Of a stretch of DNA of 64,000 nucleotides, positions 34,894 to 43,908 are shown piece after piece. Numbering within the stretch: position 1 is the stretch's first letter; each line of letters begins with the position of its first letter. The notes beneath the pieces were generated by a model, which did no database searches, had not been told where the DNA came from, and saw only the letters and a list, made by a program, of their open reading frames with translations. Where the stretch lies: the NCBI GenBank assembly GCA_965240365.1, contig OZ251218.1:1488001-1552000 (forward strand), in the 5' to 3' direction. The position numbers and the translations under genes are program-made. The DNA is from G965240365 sp965240365 (lineage in GTDB: Bacteria > Pseudomonadota > Gammaproteobacteria > Eutrophobiales > Eutrophobiaceae).

Positions 34894-36189
34894 TTACAGG
34901 TTCGAGATTAATGCGTCGGCAAATTCACTGCATTTTACTTCCTTCGCGCCGTCCGTCAGGCGGGCAAAGTCATAGGTGACGATTTTAGCGGCGATGGTGT
35001 GATCCATCGCCTGGATAATCCGGTCGGCGGCCTCGGTCCAGCCCAGATAACGCAACATCATCTCGCCGGATAATAATAAGGAGCCCGGATTGACCTTGTC
35101 CTGGTTGGCGTATTTGGGGGCCGTGCCGTGGGTGGCCTCAAACACGGCATGACCGGTGTCGTAGTTGATATTGCCGCCCGGCGCGATACCGATGCCGCCC
35201 ACCTGCGCGGCCAGGGCGTCGGAGAGATAGTCGCCGTTCAGGTTCAGGGTCGCGATCACATCAAATTCCGCCGGGCGGGTCAGCACCTGTTGCAGGGTAA
35301 TATCGGCGATGGCGTCCTTGATCAGGACCCGGCCGTCCTTTTCGGCCTGCGCCATTTCATCGCGGGCGGCCTCTGCGCCGTGCTCCGCGCGCGTGCGCTC
35401 CCAGATATCCCAACTGTAGGTCTCGTCCGCAAACTCGGCCTCGGCCAGTTCATAGCCCCAATTCCGGAATGCGCCCTCGGTAAATTTCATGATATTGCCC
35501 TTGTGGACAAAAGTGACATTTTTTCGCTTATTCTTGATCGCATAGTTGATCGCGGCGCGCACCAGCCGTTGCGTGCCTTCGCTGGAGACCGGCTTGATAC
35601 CGATGCCGGAGGTCTCGGGAAAGCGTATCTTTTGATAAAAGTTCGGGAAGTGCTCCTTGAAGAATTGCAGGAAGCGCTGGTTTTCCTCGCTGCCCTGTTC
35701 GAATTCGATGCCGGCATAAATATCCTCGGTGTTCTCGCGGAAGATGACCATATCCACCAGTTCCGGCTGTTTGACCGGGGAGGGCACGCCCTTGAACCAG
35801 CGCACCGGTCTCAGGCACACGTATAAATCCAGGATTTGCCTCAAGGCCACGTTCAACGAACGGATACCGCCGCCGATCGGGGTCGTCAGCGGCCCCTTGA
35901 TCGCCACCAGATATTCGCGGCAGGTATCGACGGTCTCGTCCGGCAGCCAACTGCCCGTGAGCCGGTTGGCCTTCTCGCCGGCATACACTTCCAGCCATTT
36001 TATTTCCTTCCCGCCCCGGTAGGCCCGCTCCACCGCCGCGTCCAGCACACGCCGCGAGGCCTGCCAAACGTCCGGGCCGATGCCGTCTCCCTCGATATAG
36101 GGGATAACGGGCCTGTCCGGCACACTGAGCGCGCCGTTCCTGATCGCTATTTTCCTGCCGCCCGCCGGGGCCTTTTTAACCTGGGTCAA
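34894..36189 (-). CDS. icd: NADP-dependent isocitrate dehydrogenase
   Basis: Oxidatively decarboxylates isocitrate to 2-oxoglutarate, the TCA step competing with isocitrate lyase. The 431-residue protein is of the E. coli type: PYIEGDGIGPDVW near the N-terminus, S111 in GGGIRSLNVALRQ (the position of the phosphoserine controlled by AceK), FRENTEDIYAGIE, HKGNIMKFTEGAFRNWGYE and the metal-binding LNLNGDYLSDALAAQVGG, then the NADP-specificity region with HGTAPKYA. It forms a tight pair with aceK just downstream. A run CTCCTTAGTAA just upstream gives a reasonable ribosome site (reverse strand AAGGAGATAAT). Confidence 0.97.
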   Translation of the reverse strand: MTQVKKAPAGGRKIAIRNGALSVPDRPVIPYIEGDGIGPDVWQASRRVLDAAVERAYRGGKEIKWLEVYAGEKANRLTGSWLPDETVDTCREYLVAIKGPLTTPIGGGIRSLNVALRQILDLYVCLRPVRWFKGVPSPVKQPELVDMVIFRENTEDIYAGIEFEQGSEENQRFLQFFKEHFPNFYQKIRFPETSGIGIKPVSSEGTQRLVRAAINYAIKNKRKNVTFVHKGNIMKFTEGAFRNWGYELAEAEFADETYSWDIWERTRAEHGAEAARDEMAQAEKDGRVLIKDAIADITLQQVLTRPAEFDVIATLNLNGDYLSDALAAQVGGIGIAPGGNINYDTGHAVFEATHGTAPKYANQDKVNPGSLLLSGEMMLRYLGWTEAADRIIQAMDHTIAAKIVTYDFARLTDGAKEVKCSEFADALISNL

Positions 36190-36344
36190 AATATTATCTC
36201 CTTAGTAATGGATGGAATGGCTTGATCTTACACCAAAAACCGGCCGCGGGCATTGTCCCGGTTGGTTTAGTGCTGGCAGGTGGGATGATGCAGAGGGTCA
36301 GAATGACATTGAAGGTCGCCGAAATCTGTCTATTCTCCCGTCAT

Positions 36345-36448
36345 CATTCCGGTCTGTCTGCTGCCGGTCTTTCCGGGTTTCTACTGGAAGCCCTGAATAA
36401 ATCCATCCTGGATTTCCCTGCCTGCAGCAGGCAGGTCCCTGTACCGCG
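36345..36448. repeat. Dispersed repeat with 19-bp palindrome
   Basis: GGAAGCCCTGAATAAATCC and CATCCTGGATTTCCCTG, also found at the mutS stop, are followed by CCTGCCTGCAGCAGGCAGG (36418-36436). The preceding ~150 bases downstream of the icd start show no gene. Confidence 0.7.
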
Positions 36449-36475
36449 GGAAACTCTGATGCAATCAGAGTTTCC
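36449..36475 (-). terminator. Perfect hairpin at the holC stop codon
   Basis: Arms GGAAACTCTGAT and ATCAGAGTTTCC with a GCA loop begin right at the holC stop on its 3' side. The T run expected for a strong intrinsic terminator is missing, so it may act as an mRNA 3' stabiliser or a Rho-assisted terminator. Confidence 0.6.
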
Positions 36476-36906
36476 TACTGCGTCCCGGCATCGATCCGGT
36501 GGTTGTGGATCTCGTAGTCGGCGGCGCGGTATTGGCGATAGCGTTGTCTGGCCTGTTGGCGGTGGTCTTCATCGCCGCCGGCAATCTCAATAATGCGGTC
36601 AGCCTCGCGGGCGAAGTCGGGGATGGCTTGATCGAGGTTGATCACCAGCCGGATATCCGGCGGATGCTGGCCGGCATAGCCGATCGTGACCGGCGTCTCC
36701 GGGTTGTCGGCGGGGTAGCGCTCATGCGGGACGAAGCTGATGTCGCGGAAGGTCCAGAGCAGGTCGTCCATGACGCCCGCCATGTGTTCGGAGGCCGTGT
36801 GCAGGTGTACCCGGTTGCCGTCCGCCCAGGCCCTGGCCGCGACCCGGCAGGCAAACCGTTCAATATTCTGGTCCTCGGGCAGGATATAGAAATCGACACG
36901 CGGCAT
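36475..36906 (-). CDS. holC: DNA polymerase III chi subunit
   Basis: Part of the clamp-loader; with psi it links the replisome to single-stranded-DNA-binding protein. The 143-residue length is normal. The start MPRVDFYILPEDQNIERFAC and the DLLWTFRDISFVPHERYP motif (about 50-66) are the two best conserved regions; VTIGYAGQHPPDIRLVINLD is the next beta-strand pair, and a variable C-terminal tail follows. It lies 12 bases after pepA on the same strand, the usual pepA-holC arrangement in gammaproteobacteria, where valS often follows; here valS is far away at 2136. Confidence 0.93.
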   Translation of the reverse strand: MPRVDFYILPEDQNIERFACRVAARAWADGNRVHLHTASEHMAGVMDDLLWTFRDISFVPHERYPADNPETPVTIGYAGQHPPDIRLVINLDQAIPDFAREADRIIEIAGGDEDHRQQARQRYRQYRAADYEIHNHRIDAGTQ

Positions 36907-36918
36907 TGCCGGCCGGGA

Positions 36919-38412
36919 TCAGCGCTTCAGTCGGTTCAACAGGTATTGCGTCAGGAGGCCGACCGGCCGTCCCGTTGCGCCCTTGCTGCGGCCGGACAGC
37001 CAGGCCGTGCCGGCAATGTCCAGATGCGCCCAGTGGTATTCTTCGGCAAAACGCGACAGAAAACAGGCCGCGGTGATGGTGCCGGCGTCGCGCCCGCCGA
37101 TGTTGGCCATATCGGCAAAGTTGCTGTTGAGTTGTTGTTGATATTCATCCCAGATCGGCAACTGCCAGGCGCGATCACAGGATTCCTCGGCGGCCGCGAG
37201 CAGGTCGGCGGCCAGCGGCTGATGGTTGCTCATCAGGCCCGTGGCGTGTTTGCCCAGCGCGATCACGCAGGCGCCGGTCAGCGTGGCGATATCGATCACT
37301 ACCTCGGGCTTGAATTTTTGACTGTAGGTCAGCGCGTCGCACAGGATCAGGCGGCCCTCGGCGTCGGTGTTGAGCACTTCAATGGTCTGGCCGGACATGC
37401 TGGTGAAGATATCGCCGGGCTTGGTGGCCTGACCGCCCGGCATGTTTTCCACCGTCGGGATCACGCCCACGACATTGATCGGCAGTTCCATTTCGGCCAC
37501 GGCCGAGAGCGTGCCCAGCACGGAGGCCGCGCCGCACATATCGTATTTCATCTCGTCCATCTGCGCGGGCGGTTTGAGCGAGATGCCGCCGGTGTCAAAG
37601 GTGACCCCCTTGCCAATCAGCGCAACGGGTTTGTCGGTCCTTTTAGCGCCCTTGTATTCCAGCGTGATCAGTTTGGCGGGTTGCTTTGAGCCCTGCGATA
37701 CCGACAGCAATGAGCCCATGCCCAGTTTTTTCATGGCGGCTTCGTCCAGCACGTTTACCGTAAGTGAACGGTAACCCTTGCCCAGTTGGACCGCGCGCCG
37801 TGCCAGATAGGCGGGGGTACAGATATTGCCCGGCCGATTGCCGAGGTCGCGGGTGAGTTGAATCCCGTTGGCGATCGCGCGGCCCTCGTTCAGCGCGGCC
37901 TCGCCCGCCGGCAATTCGCGCCGGGCCGGGACGGTAAAGGTGAGCCTGCGCAGCGGGCGGCGGTTTTTCTTTTTGCTGCTCTTTAATTCGTTGAATTCAT
38001 ACAGCGTATGCGCGCTGGTCTTGACCGCCTCCCGCAGCCGCCAGCGGAGATCCCGTCGCTTGAGACCCAGTTCGGCCAGATAGTTTACCGCCTCCTGGGC
38101 GCCGGTCTCCTTCAAGGCCGCGATGCTGTTTTTGATGATGGTCAAGTAGGCCAGCGCGTCCAGCGCCTCCTCCTTGCCGCAGCCGATGAGCAGGACCCGC
38201 TCGGCCAATGTGCCCGGCACGTGGTGCAGCAGCAGGGATTGACCGCGGCGGCCCTCCATATCGCCGCGCCGCATCAGGCCGGAGAGGTATCTTTCACTGG
38301 CCTGGTCCACGGCCCGGGCCTGTGGCGTGAGTTGGCGTCCTTCAAAGACGCCGATGATGAGACAAGCCGTGCGTTGTTTTTCAGGATTGCCGCTTTTTAT
38401 ATTGAAATCCAT
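36919..38412 (-). CDS. pepA: Leucyl aminopeptidase (cytosol aminopeptidase)
   Basis: M17 family hexameric two-zinc peptidase that removes N-terminal residues in peptide turnover; some orthologues also bind DNA as XerC/D accessory and transcription factors. 497 residues as usual. Catalytic domain from about 185: metal-binding region LIGKGVTFDTGGISLKPP (Lys and Asp ligands) and the signature NTDAEGRLILCDAL (about 347-360), with Arg in EGR as transition-state residue. The N-terminal domain (1-160) is more divergent, with a basic KSSKKKNRRPLRR segment at about 130-142 that could affect DNA binding. Divergent from lptF with a 114-base gap. Confidence 0.97.
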   Translation of the reverse strand: MDFNIKSGNPEKQRTACLIIGVFEGRQLTPQARAVDQASERYLSGLMRRGDMEGRRGQSLLLHHVPGTLAERVLLIGCGKEEALDALAYLTIIKNSIAALKETGAQEAVNYLAELGLKRRDLRWRLREAVKTSAHTLYEFNELKSSKKKNRRPLRRLTFTVPARRELPAGEAALNEGRAIANGIQLTRDLGNRPGNICTPAYLARRAVQLGKGYRSLTVNVLDEAAMKKLGMGSLLSVSQGSKQPAKLITLEYKGAKRTDKPVALIGKGVTFDTGGISLKPPAQMDEMKYDMCGAASVLGTLSAVAEMELPINVVGVIPTVENMPGGQATKPGDIFTSMSGQTIEVLNTDAEGRLILCDALTYSQKFKPEVVIDIATLTGACVIALGKHATGLMSNHQPLAADLLAAAEESCDRAWQLPIWDEYQQQLNSNFADMANIGGRDAGTITAACFLSRFAEEYHWAHLDIAGTAWLSGRSKGATGRPVGLLTQYLLNRLKR

Positions 38413-38526
38413 AGCTGCTCCGAAATAATTCGTTAAAGGATGTATGATTGTATCGAACTCATTTATTAAGTTTATTCATTTATTCCCGGCGAAGCAAAGC
38501 CGGGGGCGGCTTCAGGGCAAAAAAAC

Positions 38527-39642
38527 GTGATCATCCAGCGCTATATTTTTCGGGAACTGACGCAAAAACTCCTGTGGATCATGGGCCTGCTCATTTTGAT
38601 ACTGGCCGGCAACCGCTTTGCCGGTTTCCTGGCCGATGCCGCCGAAGGCAGCCTGCCCGGCGATCTGGTGTTTACGCTGCTGGCCTACAAGATGCTGGCC
38701 AGCCTGCCGAAAATACTGCCGATCTCGATCCTGGCCGCCATGTTGCTGACCTTTGCCCGCATGGGCGGCGACCGGGAGCTGGTCATTTTGTCCGCGGCCG
38801 GGGTCGGGCGGCTGTTTCAGATCAGGATCATCATGCGCTTTACCTTGTTGTTTTGCCTGTTCGCCAGCGGCATCACCCTGTACCTCGCGCCCTGGGCGGA
38901 GCGCAGTATGAATCAGTTAAAACAGGAAGCCCGGCAAAGGGCCGATATCGCCGGCATAAAGCCCGGCCAGTTCAAGGAATTCAGCCGGGGCGACCGCGTG
39001 GTTTATGTGCAGAATCCGGCGCTGGACAAGATCTCGATGGAGCAGATCTTCGTGCAGGTGCGCGAACAGGGCAAGCTCGGGATCCTCACGGCCGCCAGCG
39101 CCCGCTTCAAGGTCGATGAAACATCCGGCCATAAATATATCGTATTCCGCGATGGCCGGCGCTATGTCGGCGAGCCGGGCTTGCTGGATTATCAGATTAC
39201 CGAATATGAGCGTTACGCGCTGTTGACCGAGATTGCCGAGGCCGCGCATGCCGCGGGCAAGACGGCCGGCGTGCCCACGCTGGAATTGATCGGCGCCGAC
39301 AGCCGGATTTATCAGGCCGAACTGCAATGGCGCCTGTCTCTGCTGGTGGCGTGTCTGTTGTTGCCGCTGCTGGCGTTTTTATTGCTGCAACCGCCGCTGG
39401 GCGAGCGCCGTTATTTGCCCTTTATCATGGGCATATCGATCTTCCTGATCTACAGCAACCTGCTCGGTATCGCCCAAACGCTGCTGGAGCGCGGGATTCT
39501 GCCGGCCTTTATCGGCCTGTGGTGGGCGCATCTTTTATTGATACTGCTGTTGGCGCTGCTGTATGGCCTGCCCGGGCTGCGCCGCAATAAAAACACGGAC
39601 GCCGAACGCCAGTTTATCCCGGCCGGGCCCGATGATCCTTGA
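38527..39642 (+). CDS. lptF: LPS export ABC transporter permease LptF
   Basis: One of the two inner-membrane permeases that, with LptB, pull lipopolysaccharide out of the membrane into the LptC-A-D bridge. 371 residues, GTG start (MIIQRYIFRELTQKLLW). Six membrane helices flank a periplasmic beta-jellyroll domain (about 135-255). Family marks are the N-terminal helix, LPKILPISILAAMLLTFARM, and the last three helices after about 265, ending in a short polar tail. It overlaps lptG by 11 bases. Upstream (38485-38504) there is a hairpin CCCGGC/GCCGGG in the leader. Confidence 0.95.
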   Translation: MIIQRYIFRELTQKLLWIMGLLILILAGNRFAGFLADAAEGSLPGDLVFTLLAYKMLASLPKILPISILAAMLLTFARMGGDRELVILSAAGVGRLFQIRIIMRFTLLFCLFASGITLYLAPWAERSMNQLKQEARQRADIAGIKPGQFKEFSRGDRVVYVQNPALDKISMEQIFVQVREQGKLGILTAASARFKVDETSGHKYIVFRDGRRYVGEPGLLDYQITEYERYALLTEIAEAAHAAGKTAGVPTLELIGADSRIYQAELQWRLSLLVACLLLPLLAFLLLQPPLGERRYLPFIMGISIFLIYSNLLGIAQTLLERGILPAFIGLWWAHLLLILLLALLYGLPGLRRNKNTDAERQFIPAGPDDP

Positions 39643-40702
39643 CCGCTATATCGGCCGGGCGCTGACGGCCAACAGCCTGCTGGCCTTATTCCTGCTGCTC
39701 GCGATCTCGGCCTTCTTTACCCTGGTGGATCAGCTTGGCGACACCGGGCGCGGCAACTATGACCTGGCGGGCGCCCTGCTCTATGTGTTGCTGAGCCTGC
39801 CCGCGATCGGCTACGAACTGTTGCCCGTGGCGGCCGTCATCGGCAGCATCACGGCCCTCGGCATGCTGGCCAACAACGGCGAACTGACCGTGATGCGCGC
39901 CTCCGGCGTCTCGCAATGGCAACTGGCCCTGTGCCTGATGAAGACCGGCCTGTGGTTCGTTGTCCTGAGCTTCCTTATCGGCGAGTTTATCGCCCCGGCC
40001 AGCGGCCAGATCGCCGCACAGAAACGCTCCGTGGCCCTGACCGAGCAAATATCCCTCAAGACCAAAAACGGCTTCTGGTCCCGCAACGGCAACCGCTTTA
40101 TCAATATCAGGACGGTCTTTCCGGGCGACCGGTTTGAGAATATCTACGTCTATGAATTTGATGACAGCGGCAAATTGATCACAACCATTCATGCCAGACG
40201 GGGCCAATACCGGCAGGGCAAATGGCTGCTGCATGAACTCTTGCAGACCGATATTTCCGAGCAGGGCGTCGCCGCCCGCCAATATGAAGAGGCCGAGTGG
40301 CAGGCCCTTTTGGATCCGGCCCTGTTCAACCTGATCAGCCAGAAACCGCGCGCCCTGTCCATTTACGGCCTGCTCGGCTACATACGCCACTTGCGGGCCA
40401 ACAACCAGGACAGCCGGCTGCATGTGCAGGCCTTATGGACCAAGATAGTCGGCCCGTTCTCGATCCTGGTGATGATCCTGCTGGCCGTGTGCGTGGTCAA
40501 ATGCGAGGGGCGGGCCGTCGGCCTCGGCCAGCGGGTGTTTGTCGGCGCGTTGATCGGGATCATTTTCCATCTGCTGAACCAGGTCTCCGGGCACCTGGGG
40601 ATCGTCTATGGCCTGCCCGCCTTCATCAGCGTCAGCCTGCCGACTATACTGCTGTCGGCCGTCATCTTCTACAAGCTCAGGCGGGATCGGTATCCTCGTT
40701 AG
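39632..40702 (+). CDS. lptG: LPS export ABC transporter permease LptG
   Basis: Second permease of the LptB2FG extractor. The ATG at 39632 (MILDRYIGRALTANSLLALF) lies inside the last codons of lptF, an 11-base overlap typical of coupled translation; an earlier in-frame start at 39563 is improbable. 356 residues with the six-helix plus periplasmic jellyroll arrangement. Conserved parts are LPAIGYELLPVAAVIGSITA, LGMLANNGELTVMRASGVS (coupling helix for LptB), and the C-terminal AVGLGQRVFVGALIGIIFHL. An Arg-rich cytoplasmic end (KLRRDRYPR) follows. Confidence 0.95.
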   Translation: MILDRYIGRALTANSLLALFLLLAISAFFTLVDQLGDTGRGNYDLAGALLYVLLSLPAIGYELLPVAAVIGSITALGMLANNGELTVMRASGVSQWQLALCLMKTGLWFVVLSFLIGEFIAPASGQIAAQKRSVALTEQISLKTKNGFWSRNGNRFINIRTVFPGDRFENIYVYEFDDSGKLITTIHARRGQYRQGKWLLHELLQTDISEQGVAARQYEEAEWQALLDPALFNLISQKPRALSIYGLLGYIRHLRANNQDSRLHVQALWTKIVGPFSILVMILLAVCVVKCEGRAVGLGQRVFVGALIGIIFHLLNQVSGHLGIVYGLPAFISVSLPTILLSAVIFYKLRRDRYPR

Positions 40703-40778
40703 CCTGCGTGGAGGCCGCCGCCTGTCCGCTCGGGCAAGCCGGCATGATGAGGATGGCATCATAGTATAAACTGTCTTA

Positions 40779-40801
40779 GGGCCTGTTAACACTATTCCAG
40801 A
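40779..40801 (+). mobile_element. Solitary end of the TA-flanked element
   Basis: TA then GGGCCTGTTAACACTATT, the left terminus of the elements at 14637 and 32784. The interior that follows differs and no right end is found, so it is truncated or a different-length relative. A repeat shared with 9070-9124 follows (40930-40997), then a palindrome at about 41004. Confidence 0.65.
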
Positions 40802-41055
40802 TTTAACTTAGAGAACAATGATTTTGCCGCCGATTTTCAGGGCTTCCTAAATTCCTATGAATCAAATAAACAAAATCTTTCGCTTGCATACCATCATAAA
40901 GCATCTGCTCGTCCATCCGCTTAACAAGCCGAATAAAATAGCGGCTCTTTTAAATTCCGAGTGGTTTAAGCCGCATGTGGATTGAGTGTGCAGAAAATAG
41001 CATGAACCTGTCTGCAGCAGGCAGGCGTGGCAGGAGACCGGCCAGACGCCACCGC

Positions 41056-41352
41056 TTTACTCGGGCCTGCCAGAAACACGGTATTTGTCATAAGACCACA
41101 CGGCCCTACCCCCGCCCCCAAAGCCATGACCAGATAGAACGCATGAACAGAACCATCAAGGATGTCACCACGAAAATAGACCATTATGACAGCGTAGACT
41201 AACTTAAAATCCACCTGCGCAGTTTTATGAGCGCCTATAATTGTGCCCAAAAGCCCTCCGCCTTCAAAAGAAAAACACCCTATGAAGCCATCTTGACCTG
41301 ATGGCACAAAAAACCTGAATTGTTTAATATTAATCCACTCCATCACTGGATG
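41056..41352 (+). pseudogene. IS481-family transposase, decayed 3' part
   Basis: Translating with two internal stops (TAA near 41200, TGA near 41295) gives CQKHGICHKTTRPYP, then QIERMNRTIKDVTTKI, then SFMSAYNCAQKPSAFKRKTP and PELFNINPLHHW. This is the C-terminal third of the DDE integrase-like domain of IS481 transposases (ERMNRTIK followed by FxxAYNxAxxL and TPYE). The N-terminal two thirds are gone. It marks an old insertion between lptG and hipBA. The ~340 bases from 41353 to 41691 hold no gene. Confidence 0.82.
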
Positions 41353-41648
41353 GGATCATACAGGCTTCGGCAAATCCGGAATCATGGTGCGGCAGGTCCG
41401 GAATGGAACCCCGGCAGATTGGGAATGACCGACCGTGATCAGCGCAGCGATCAACATCCGGGGAATCGGATCGATGCCGGCTCACCGAAGCCCGGTTACG
41501 ACAAATTAAACCCTTCTTTCTTTTGTTTCACCGCCTATCGTGTGTTAATAGCAGGAGTTTGATGGCTATCGGACTTTCGATAACGCGGTTAATTTTATAA
41601 TTGACCACCTGAGATTTTCTCTTGCCTACTGCTTATGTTCAGGTATGC

Positions 41649-41687
41649 TTTTAAGTGCAGATTAAAAATCATAAGGCACACTTAAAA
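41649..41687. promoter_or_regulatory. Probable HipB operator
   Basis: Inverted repeat TTTTAAGTG (41649-41657) and CACTTAAAA (41679-41687), 30 bases apart and ending five bases before the hipB ATG, a position suited to autoregulation by the antitoxin. Confidence 0.55.
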
Positions 41688-41691
41688 ACTG

Positions 41692-42033
41692 ATGACAGCC
41701 AAAAATATACTGAGCACCGCGCCCCCCTACCCGGTTGAACAGACCCTGAAGCGCCTGGGCAACAATCTGCGTACCGCGCGGCTGCGGAGAAATCTGACGA
41801 TCGAGGAGGTCGCACAGAAGATCGGCGCCGGTCCCCGCCCCGTATCCGACGCCGAGAAAGGAAAAGTCACGAGCGCCGCCGCCGTGTACATCGCGCTGCT
41901 CTGGGCCTACGATCTGCTGGGGCCGATGGAGAACGTCGCCGACCCGGCCCTGGACGACGAAGGGCTGGCACTCAGCGCGCCCCGGCAGCGCTCCCGGGCG
42001 CGCAGAACAGCGAGCCTGGACGACGACTTTTAG
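41692..42033 (+). CDS. hipB: HipB-like antitoxin
   Basis: A 113-residue protein with an Xre helix-turn-helix (about 18-75: LGNNLRTARLRRNLTIEEVA, then SDAEKGKVTSAAAVYIALLW). An N-terminal arm and a long basic/acidic C-terminal tail (SRARRTASLDDDF) flank it. The HTH second helix (AQKIGAGPRPVSDAEKG) is atypical. HipB neutralises HipA and represses the operon. The next gene starts nine bases on. The coding DNA lacks the dispersed repeats common around it and is next to a transposase remnant, consistent with transfer. Confidence 0.88.
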   Translation: MTAKNILSTAPPYPVEQTLKRLGNNLRTARLRRNLTIEEVAQKIGAGPRPVSDAEKGKVTSAAAVYIALLWAYDLLGPMENVADPALDDEGLALSAPRQRSRARRTASLDDDF

Positions 42034-42042
42034 GCGTTCTTC

Positions 42043-43305
42043 GTGAACGGCGAATGTTACGTTTACATCGTGCTTCCCGGCGAAACGGAATTCGTGACGG
42101 CGGGAAAGCTGGTTTTATCCACGGACCGGCACGGCGTGCCAACAGGCCAATTCGTCTATGGTCGCCATTATCGCGCCCGTGAAAATGCCGTCCCAATTGA
42201 TCCCCTCGAACTGAAACTCACCACGGGCACATTCGAGACCCGGCGTCTGCAAGGCGTCTTCGGCGCGTTTCGTGATGCCGGCCCCGACTACTGGGGTCGG
42301 CGCCTTATCGAAAAGCACGCCGGTCTCGCGCAACTCGGTGAACTGGACTACCTGCTGCAATCACCTGACGACCGCGCCGGCGCGCTGGGTTTTGGTTTGA
42401 ATCAGGAACCACCGGCGCCGCGGCGTCGGTTCAACCGAACCGTAGATCTGAAACAGTTACAAACCGTGGCCGACGCCATCATCGCGAATGAAGACCTGCC
42501 AGAAGATCTTGCAACGGCGCAGGCGCAAGCGCTGTTGTTCGCCGGCACATCCATGGGCGGCGCCCGCCCGAAGGCGGTCGTTGAAGATGGGGACAAGCTA
42601 TGGGTCGCGAAACTCAACCGGCGAGATGATCGCTGGAACTGCGCCCGGGTCGAACGCGCGATGTTGATGCTGGCGCGCGAGTGCGGCATACAGACGGCCG
42701 AGAGCCGACTTGAGACGATCGGCGATCAAGACGCGCTGCTCGTCAAACGGTTTGATCGGGAGAAGCCTAACGGCGGCTATCGTCGTGCCCGAATGTTGAG
42801 CGCATTGACCCTCCTGCGAGCGGATGACTCTCATCGAGATCGCGACAAATGGTCATACGTGCTGCTCGCCGAGGAACTGCGCCGAATCTCCTCGCAACCG
42901 AAGCAAGACGCGCCGGAACTCTTTCGACGCATGTGCTTCAACGCCCTGATTTCGAATACTGACGATCACCCACGCAACCACGCCGTTATTGCGCCGGATA
43001 CCGACTGGATGCTGTCACCGGCCTACGATTTGACGCCGTCGATGCCCGTCAGTATCGAACGGCGTGACCTCGCCCTCGTTTGCGGTGACCTGGGGCGTTA
43101 TGCGCATGCCGACAACCTGCTGTCACAACACGCGCGGTTTTTGCTCGATCACGCTGAAAGCAAGTCGATGCTCGACGACATTGAGCACATCGTGCGCAAT
43201 CGTTGGTACAATATCGCCCGGGCCGAGGGCGTAACCGAACAGGATTGCGACAGGGTATCGAGCGCCTTTGCGTATGCGGGTTTTCGACTAGAATTTGGCG
43301 CTTAG
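42043..43305 (+). CDS. hipA: HipA-like serine/threonine kinase toxin
   Basis: Type II toxin kinase. HipA of E. coli phosphorylates glutamyl-tRNA synthetase and induces growth arrest. GTG start, 420 residues. Motifs: an N-terminal subdomain (about 1-115) with DAGPDYWGRRLIE, the Gly-rich ATP loop GTSMGGARPKA (about 170-180), the Lys-containing WVAKLN, LVKRFDRE, the catalytic loop with D307 and N312 (SNTDDHPRNHA), and the metal-binding D in AYDLTPSM. All key residues are present, so the toxin is likely active. The target cannot be predicted. It differs from the classic E. coli HipA in the N-terminal region, resembling the HipT/Xanthomonas-type branch. Confidence 0.92.
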   Translation: MNGECYVYIVLPGETEFVTAGKLVLSTDRHGVPTGQFVYGRHYRARENAVPIDPLELKLTTGTFETRRLQGVFGAFRDAGPDYWGRRLIEKHAGLAQLGELDYLLQSPDDRAGALGFGLNQEPPAPRRRFNRTVDLKQLQTVADAIIANEDLPEDLATAQAQALLFAGTSMGGARPKAVVEDGDKLWVAKLNRRDDRWNCARVERAMLMLARECGIQTAESRLETIGDQDALLVKRFDREKPNGGYRRARMLSALTLLRADDSHRDRDKWSYVLLAEELRRISSQPKQDAPELFRRMCFNALISNTDDHPRNHAVIAPDTDWMLSPAYDLTPSMPVSIERRDLALVCGDLGRYAHADNLLSQHARFLLDHAESKSMLDDIEHIVRNRWYNIARAEGVTEQDCDRVSSAFAYAGFRLEFGA

Positions 43306-43398
43306 CAGTCAGTCAATGCAATAAATTATGATAATGAATCGACGCAATAAAATCGCCTATAATAAAGTCATGCAACCGGCCCGGTTATCAGAATCATA

Positions 43399-43884
43399 AT
43401 GGATGAACTTCCTCTCAAAATCAGATTTGCCGATTTTCTGAAGGCGACGCCTTTTGATATGCCAATCATTATTGCGACGATATTGATCTATAGTAACTTT
43501 ACGGACGGCTTTACCGTGGAATTTGCGCTGTTCCATGTCATTCCTGTTATATTGGCTATCTGGCTGGGGGTAGCGGTTTTCCTTACAAGAACAAGCCTGC
43601 TCACATTGAGCAGGAAGGGCTTTAGCTTTTACGGGGACTGGTATTTTATAGGATACAAGAAGATCGAAAAGACATGGGCAGAGCCGGTGCGTGTCAAAGA
43701 AATGAAATGGATGAGGCTGCCGGGTTATGCAATCACCGATCCGGTCTCCGGCCAAAGTGTAATGGTTCCAAAGGTCGTCTTTAGCTATCCAGAGGTGAGC
43801 AGGTTCATCTCGGAGCATGTCCCCTTTGAGCATGAAGTGCGGAAGTGTATCGAGTTGCGGCCCCGGCAAGACGTTGAAGAATAA
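43399..43884 (+). CDS. Membrane protein of unknown function
   Basis: 161 residues. Two membrane helices at about 22-38 (PIIIATILIYSNFTD) and 44-64 (ALFHVIPVILAIWLGVAVFL) are followed by a soluble domain with beta-strand character (SLLTLSRKGFSFYGDWYFIG through SGQSVMVPKVVFSYPEVSRF), reminiscent of bacterial PH-like domains after paired helices, but I cannot assign a family. A TATAAT at 43358-43363 is a plausible -10. It is convergent with radA. Confidence 0.65.
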   Translation: MDELPLKIRFADFLKATPFDMPIIIATILIYSNFTDGFTVEFALFHVIPVILAIWLGVAVFLTRTSLLTLSRKGFSFYGDWYFIGYKKIEKTWAEPVRVKEMKWMRLPGYAITDPVSGQSVMVPKVVFSYPEVSRFISEHVPFEHEVRKCIELRPRQDVEE

Positions 43885-43908
43885 TGCCTCAAAATCAATA
43901 ATAAAAGG

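Noticed and set aside
36499..37689. 396-residue plus-strand ORF
   Set aside because: Antisense to holC and pepA, both of which are strongly supported.
40857..40985. 42-residue ORF starting MNQINKIFRLHTIIKHLL
   Set aside because: Overlaps a dispersed repeat shared with 9070-9124 and has no family; probably part of degraded mobile DNA.
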